Notes under the pieces: model-generated
What the model was told of the DNA's origin: nothing
Database searches by the model: none
The model's input: only the letters and a program-made list of their open reading frames with translations
DNA from: Chloroflexota bacterium
Lineage (GTDB): Bacteria > Chloroflexota > Anaerolineae > Anaerolineales > Villigracilaceae
Direction: 5' to 3'
Assembly (NCBI GenBank): GCA_020217065.1
Contig: JAIWOB010000108.1
Span: 1 to 10,000, forward strand
Length of the DNA: 10,000 nt
Part shown: positions 5,931-10,000 of the stretch, in pieces
How the letters are laid out: each line of letters begins with the position of its first letter
How positions within the stretch are numbered: position 1 is the stretch's first letter
Program-made: the position numbers and the translations under genes

Positions 5931-7658
5931 ATGAAATCTGTACGCATAGCCTCAATTCTGACATTGGCGGCGCTTTTGGCGTCCAGCCTGGCGGCATGCG
6001 GCGCGCCTGCCGCCCCATCTGAGTCGCAGCCGCCGTCAGCCCCTGCCGCTTCTGAAGCGCCAGCCGCCGAAGCGCCAGCCGAGCCTGCCGCGCCGGCTTC
6101 CGGCGGCGCTCTGGTCATCGCGATGAATCTAAACGATGTGGTCACGCTTGACCCAGCCTACGCCGGCGAAACCACCAATCTGTTCATTCATATCAATACC
6201 TACGATACGCTGGTGGATATCCGCCCCGACGACTTAAGCGTGGTAGTCCCGCGCCTGGCGGAGAGTTGGGAAGTCAACGACGATTTTAGCGAGTTTATTT
6301 TCCATCTCCGCAAAGACGTGAAGTTCGCTTCCGGCAACCCGCTCACGGCGGAAGACGTGGTCTTCTCGTGGAACCGCCTGATGAACGTCGCCGGCGCGCC
6401 CGCCTTCAATCTCGACGGGGTGGGCAAAGTGGAAGCCCTGGATGAATACACGGTCAAAGTCACCACCGCGCCCGACGACAGCGGCAAACCCCAATCCCTT
6501 CCTCAATTCCTGACCAGCGCCAGCAATCCCAGCCTGGGCATTCAGGATTCAAAATTGGTCAAAGAACACGGCGGCACCGATGCGGCTGACGCATCCACCG
6601 CCGATAAAGCCAAAGAATGGCTGGACCAGAACTCCGCCGGTTCCGGTCCCTTTATTCTGGTCAAATGGTCGCCTAAAGCCGAAATTGAACTGGTCGCCAA
6701 CAAAGAGTACTGGAAAGGCGCGCCCTATTTCGATAAAGTCGTCATCAAACACGTAGAAGACCCCACCACTCAATTGCAAATGCTGGAACGCGGCGACGCG
6801 GACATGCTCGGCGCGCTGGATACCGACCTGGTAGAGCAAGCCAAAGCCAATCCGGACATTGTGGTCAGCGTAGACCAGACCCTCGACATGAACTATCTGG
6901 CGATGGTTTACACCTGTCCTGAAGACATCAAAGCCAAAGACCCGGAAAAATTCGCCGCGCTGATGAGTCCCGAATCGCACGCCATCCTCTGCAAGAAGCC
7001 AGTCCGCCAGGCGGTTGCCTACGCGATTGACTACGACGGAATCATCAACGCCGTGTTGAGCGGATACGGCACGCGCGCGCCCAGCATTATTCCGATTGGC
7101 ATTACCGGCGTGGACCCGGCAAAAACGCGGGGACGCGACCTTGAAAAAGCCAAAGCCTTGCTCGCGGAAGCCGGATACGGAGACGGCGTCACCCTCGACC
7201 TGTATTACGGCTCGAATCCCACCCGTGAAATCGTCGCCGCCAAATTACAACAAGACTTGGCGGAAGCCGGCATCACCATCAACCTAAAGCCGCTGGAACA
7301 AAGCGTGTATCTTTCTGAAATGCGCGCCCAAAAACTGCCGATGGCGTTTGGCGGCTGGACTCCCGACTACCTTGACGTGACCATGTGGACCGATTACTTT
7401 GGCTTGGGCGACCGCTCCATCGCCTTCCGCATGTGGTTCCAGAACGATGAAGCCAACAGACTGGCGACGGAAATCCGCACCACCTCCGACCCCGCGGCGC
7501 GCAAAGCCGCCACCGAGAAGATTCAAGAAGTCTTCATGGAAGAGATGCCCTTCACCATGCTGTATCAACTCCAGACGGTTCACGCCTTCCGCAGCGACCT
7601 GAAAGGTTTCAAATTCCATCCGGTTTGGTTTGTAGACCTCTTCGAACTGAGCAAGTAA
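5931..7658 (+). CDS. Lipoprotein substrate-binding protein, family 5 (SBP-C)
   Basis: A solute-binding protein of the peptide/nickel-binding family, 575 residues. It is probably the main receptor of the importer, because it is encoded directly before the permeases. The signal peptide (MKSVRIAS...) ends in lipobox LAAC with Cys23; a Pro/Ala/Glu-rich linker runs to about residue 57. Family features are well conserved: VTLDPAYAGE (71-80), LAESWEVNDDFSEFIFHLR (109-127), FASGNPLTAEDVVFSWNRL (132-150), GSGPF (237-241), NKEYWKGAPYFDKVVI (257-272), VRQAVAYAIDYDGIINAVL (358-376) and a C-terminal lobe ending LFELSK. A loop at 329-354 is longer than usual and bounded by two cysteines. The ATG has a strong AAGGAG site at 5918-5923. 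A strong terminator follows the stop, so this gene can be expressed more highly than the permeases. The ligand is not certain; peptides are the default for this family. Confidence 0.95.
   Translation: MKSVRIASILTLAALLASSLAACGAPAAPSESQPPSAPAASEAPAAEAPAEPAAPASGGALVIAMNLNDVVTLDPAYAGETTNLFIHINTYDTLVDIRPDDLSVVVPRLAESWEVNDDFSEFIFHLRKDVKFASGNPLTAEDVVFSWNRLMNVAGAPAFNLDGVGKVEALDEYTVKVTTAPDDSGKPQSLPQFLTSASNPSLGIQDSKLVKEHGGTDAADASTADKAKEWLDQNSAGSGPFILVKWSPKAEIELVANKEYWKGAPYFDKVVIKHVEDPTTQLQMLERGDADMLGALDTDLVEQAKANPDIVVSVDQTLDMNYLAMVYTCPEDIKAKDPEKFAALMSPESHAILCKKPVRQAVAYAIDYDGIINAVLSGYGTRAPSIIPIGITGVDPAKTRGRDLEKAKALLAEAGYGDGVTLDLYYGSNPTREIVAAKLQQDLAEAGITINLKPLEQSVYLSEMRAQKLPMAFGGWTPDYLDVTMWTDYFGLGDRSIAFRMWFQNDEANRLATEIRTTSDPAARKAATEKIQEVFMEEMPFTMLYQLQTVHAFRSDLKGFKFHPVWFVDLFELSK
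6054..6081 (+). repeat. Short direct repeat in the SBP-C linker
   Basis: The 13-mer GAAGCGCCAGCCG occurs at 6054-6066 and again at 6069-6081, a period of 15 bases. It encodes the repeated EAPA units of the flexible linker between the lipidated cysteine and the binding domain. Such in-frame repeats can change copy number by slippage and so alter tether length. Confidence 0.7.
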
Positions 7659-7670
7659 GTCGTTCTCGCG

Positions 7671-7705
7671 GGTTGGGGCAGGGCTTCCCCTGCCCCAGCC
7701 TTTTT
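7671..7705 (+). terminator. Intrinsic terminator between SBP-C and the permease genes
   Basis: A 13-bp stem (7671-7683 with 7688-7700, one G-T wobble) closes a four-base CTTC loop and is followed directly by five Ts (7701-7705). The stop codon of SBP-C ends at 7658, and the next gene begins at 7726 with no obvious promoter in between. The hairpin therefore probably stops most transcripts after SBP-C and lets a fraction through to the permeases, a known way of making binding protein in excess. It may also protect the SBP-C mRNA 3' end. Confidence 0.9.
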
Positions 7706-7725
7706 ATATCTCGAAGCGGAGCGTT

Positions 7726-8745
7726 ATGAAACTGGCTCAACATCTCACGCGGCGCATTCTGCTTATGATTCCCATGGCGATTGGAATCACCCTGCTCCTG
7801 TTTGTGGTGACTCATATTGTGCCGGTCAACCCGCTGGCGGTCATCCTGACCGAAAAATCCATGGACGACCCCGAAGCGGTGCGGGCGGCAACCGAAAAAT
7901 GGGGACTGGATAAATCGCTGCCAGAACAGTATCTCATTTATCTTGGCAATCTTCTGAAAGGGGACCTTGGGGTCTCTTTCAAAACCAAAAACCCGGTCGC
8001 TTCCGACCTGCTGACTTTCCTCCCCGCCACCATTGAACTTGCCATCGGCTCGTTCATTTTCGCCATCCTGCTGGGGCTGCCGCTGGGAATTATTTCAGCG
8101 GTGCGTTCCAAAAGCCCCATTGACCATTTCACGCGGATTTTCTCCCTGCTCGGCGCTTCCATGCCGCCTTTCTGGTCGGGGCTGCTTGTTCTGTTCGTGT
8201 TTTATTACAAATTACAGTGGGCGCCCGGCCCCGGAAGAATTGACTCGCGGATTGGCGCGCCGCAAAAAATCACCGGCTTATACCTGTTTGACGCCCTATG
8301 GACGGGGAATATGGAAGCCTTTTGGAGTTCGCTCAGCCATATCGTCCTGCCGTCGGTCATCCTGGGCTGGTTCACCCTGGCGCTGGTCGCTCGAATCACC
8401 CGCTCTTCCATGCTGGAAACCCTTTCGCAAGATTACATCCGCACCGCGCGCGCCAAGGGGCTGGTCGAGAGGCTGGTCATTTTCAAACACGCCCTGCGAA
8501 ACGCCTTAATCCCCCTCGTGACCCTGATGGGACTGGCTTTTGCCGGGCTGATGAGCGGCGCCATCATGACCGAAACCATTTTCGCCTGGCCCGGCATTGG
8601 GCGTTACGCCGTGGAAGCGTCCACCAATCTCGATTATCCCGCCCTGACCGGCGCGACCCTATTGATTGCCATTATCTACATGATAGTCAATCTTTTCGTA
8701 GATATGTTATATGGATTTATTGACCCCCGTATTCGGGAGGAATAA
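7726..8745 (+). CDS. Peptide ABC transporter permease, DppB/OppB-like
   Basis: One of the two membrane-spanning subunits forming the transport channel, 339 residues, as usual for DppB. About six membrane segments are visible (roughly 11-33, 101-124, 139-161, 205-223, 262-284 and 307-330). The N-terminal region has the family pattern VVTHIVPVNPLAVIL (27-41), and GLDKSLPEQYLIYLGNLLKGDLGVSF (60-85) is the typical DppB extracytoplasmic stretch. The EAA loop that docks on the ATPase is DYIRTARAKGLVERLVIFKHALRNALIP (236-263) with the conserved Ala-x-x-x-Gly core. GRYAVEASTNLDYPAL and the end FIDPRIREE are also family marks. GGAG at 7718-7721 sits four bases before the ATG. It lies downstream of the terminator, so its expression depends on read-through or an unseen promoter. 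DppC follows after three bases. Confidence 0.96.
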   Translation: MKLAQHLTRRILLMIPMAIGITLLLFVVTHIVPVNPLAVILTEKSMDDPEAVRAATEKWGLDKSLPEQYLIYLGNLLKGDLGVSFKTKNPVASDLLTFLPATIELAIGSFIFAILLGLPLGIISAVRSKSPIDHFTRIFSLLGASMPPFWSGLLVLFVFYYKLQWAPGPGRIDSRIGAPQKITGLYLFDALWTGNMEAFWSSLSHIVLPSVILGWFTLALVARITRSSMLETLSQDYIRTARAKGLVERLVIFKHALRNALIPLVTLMGLAFAGLMSGAIMTETIFAWPGIGRYAVEASTNLDYPALTGATLLIAIIYMIVNLFVDMLYGFIDPRIREE

Positions 8746-8748
8746 CTC

Positions 8749-9624
8749 ATGGCAACCGTTGAATCTGCCCGGCTTGCGAGTCCAACCTCCGACAGCCCCA
8801 CCCAAAGACAGTTGCGCGCCCTGCGGCGAAATCCAATCGCCATGCTTGGGCTGGTCATCATCCTGTTTTGGGCGCTTGCCGCTTTAAGCGCGCCGCATAT
8901 CGGGCTGCGCGACCCGCTGGCGCAAAAAATCGGCGACCGCCTCAAACCGCCTTCGTCCGAATACTGGTTCGGCACCGACGAGTTGGGACGCGACGTGTTC
9001 AGCCGCGTCGTCTATGGGGCGCGCGTCTCCCTGCCCATCGGCTTTATCGTGATTCTTTTCGCCATGACTTTCGGCTGCCTGATTGGCGCTTCGGCGGGAT
9101 ATTTTGGCGGCGCTTACGACCTGCTCATCATGCGCCTGGCGGATATTACCATGGCGTTTCCTTCCATTGTGCTGGCGCTCGCCATCGCCGCCGTGCTGGG
9201 TCCCAGCATCACCAACGCGCTGATTGCCATGATTCTGGTCTGGTGGCCCGAATATGCGCGTCTGATGCGCAGCCAGGTTTTGAGCGTCAAAAACAACGAA
9301 TATGTCGCCGCCTCGGTCGCGTTGGGAAGTTCGCAAATGCGGACTCTTTTTCTCCACGTCCTGCCAAACGCCTTTGCGCCCATTCTGGTCAAGGCTTCAT
9401 TGGACGCTGGCAGCGTCATTCTCAACATTGCCGCGTTAAGTTTCATCGGCTTGGGCGCGGTTCCGCCCACGCCCGAATGGGGCGCGATGATTTCGCTTGG
9501 ACGGTATAAATTCTATAACTGGTGGCTGACCACCTTTCCCGGTCTGGCGATTCTCTCTGTAGTGCTTGGATACAACTTCTTCGGCGAGGGCGTGCGCGAC
9601 GCCTTTGACCCGCGCATGACCTAG
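8749..9624 (+). CDS. Peptide ABC transporter permease, DppC/OppC-like
   Basis: The second channel subunit, 291 residues, typical for DppC. An OppC N-terminal domain occupies about 21-65 (LRRNPIAMLGLVIILFWAL...), followed by the diagnostic HxFGTDxLGRDxxSR-type motif, here EYWFGTDELGRDVFSR (71-86). About six membrane segments are seen (28-48, 96-118, 126-150, 153-168, 208-236, 262-279). The EAA loop is EYVAASVALGSSQMRTLFLHVLPNAFAP (184-211), with the conserved Gly at 193. The protein ends in GVRDAFDPRM, as the family does. GGGAGG at 8735-8740 gives ideal spacing to the ATG, and only three bases separate it from the DppB stop, so the two are translated together. It pairs with the DppB-like subunit, and most likely with the OppD/OppF-like ATPases encoded on the opposite strand. 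Its stop is one base from that of the convergent racemase gene. Confidence 0.96.
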   Translation: MATVESARLASPTSDSPTQRQLRALRRNPIAMLGLVIILFWALAALSAPHIGLRDPLAQKIGDRLKPPSSEYWFGTDELGRDVFSRVVYGARVSLPIGFIVILFAMTFGCLIGASAGYFGGAYDLLIMRLADITMAFPSIVLALAIAAVLGPSITNALIAMILVWWPEYARLMRSQVLSVKNNEYVAASVALGSSQMRTLFLHVLPNAFAPILVKASLDAGSVILNIAALSFIGLGAVPPTPEWGAMISLGRYKFYNWWLTTFPGLAILSVVLGYNFFGEGVRDAFDPRMT

Positions 9625-9625
9625 C

Positions 9626-10000
9626 CTATCCGCCTAAAAATATTCTCGGCACGCGGCGGTGAATCAAGGACGTCACGTCCACTTGCGACGTGCGATAAAG
9701 CGCGGCAAGGTCATGAACCCAAATGGAACGCGCGCCCTGCCTTCCAATGATGACGACCTCTTCGCCGATGGGATACGCTCGCGGCAGGCGGACCATCGTC
9801 TGGTCAAGGCAAAGCCGCCCAACCGCTGGGCAAATTTCCCCGCCAATTAAGACCGCATTCCCGTCTACGCGGCGCAAACCGTCCCCATACCCGGCGGGGA
9901 CGACGCCAATCCATTCCTCCTGGCGGGCGGCATACTCCGCGCCATAGCCTACGCTCCAACCCGCAGGCAGACGACGGCAGGAAACCAAGCGCGCCTTCCA
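9626..10000 (-). CDS. alr: Alanine racemase, C-terminal part (N-terminus beyond window edge)
   Basis: The last 124 residues of a pyridoxal-phosphate alanine racemase, which interconverts L- and D-alanine for peptidoglycan. The visible part is the C-terminal beta domain: LPAGWSVGYGAEY (11-23 of the visible part), where the Tyr of the GYG triplet aligns with the catalytic tyrosine of the usual SYG; IGVVPAGYGDGLRR (31-44); VGRLCLDQTMV (60-70), equivalent to the usual GR(V/I)CMDQ active-site segment; and the ending DVTSLIHRRVPRIFLGG, matching the family's R(V/I)PR close. The usual Met of CMDQ is Leu here. The PLP-lysine half lies outside the window. It converges on the permease operon and is not part of it; a link to peptide uptake would be speculative. 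No terminator is visible between the two convergent genes. Confidence 0.93.
   Translation of the reverse strand, partial: WKARLVSCRRLPAGWSVGYGAEYAARQEEWIGVVPAGYGDGLRRVDGNAVLIGGEICPAVGRLCLDQTMVRLPRAYPIGEEVVIIGRQGARSIWVHDLAALYRTSQVDVTSLIHRRVPRIFLGG

Noticed and set aside
1..10000. CRISPR array, insertion sequence, tRNA, rRNA or prophage sequence
   Set aside because: No spaced repeats, transposase-like protein, terminal inverted repeats or RNA-gene signatures were seen on either strand.

Overview
The window holds a complete set of parts for a peptide/oligopeptide-type ABC importer (Opp/Dpp family), arranged as two divergent transcription units, plus the end of an unrelated alanine racemase gene. 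The gene content is bacterial. The lipoproteins have Pro/Thr- or Pro/Ala-rich linkers after the lipobox cysteine, the family 5 binding proteins are large, and the genome is moderately GC-rich with clean Shine-Dalgarno sites. Together these suggest a Chloroflexota bacterium, probably Anaerolineae. That assignment is an inference from protein style, because no rRNA or marker gene is present.

Minus strand, from the divergent promoter region (about 5718-5930) leftwards: a 648-residue lipoprotein substrate-binding protein (SBP-A, 3771-5717); a second lipoprotein binding protein that overlaps its end (SBP-B, 1876-3780) and carries a long predicted coiled-coil insertion; then, after a 105-base gap with its own likely promoter, the two ATPases (OppD/DppD-like, 745-1770, and OppF/DppF-like, 1-728, cut by the window edge).

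Plus strand, from the same divergent region rightwards: a third lipoprotein binding protein (SBP-C, 5931-7658), a strong intrinsic terminator (7671-7705), then two inner-membrane permeases (DppB-like, 7726-8745, and DppC-like, 8749-9624). The alanine racemase C-terminus (9626-10000, minus strand) converges on the permease operon with one base between the stop codons.

The permeases on one arm and the ATPases on the other together make one BCDF transport engine, served by up to three locally encoded binding proteins. The most unusual points are the coiled-coil insertion in SBP-B, its non-ATG start with a signal peptide lacking basic residues, the terminator between SBP-C and the permeases, and a shared sequence around the three candidate -10 boxes. 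No CRISPR array, mobile element, RNA gene or obviously new defence or biosynthetic system is visible.
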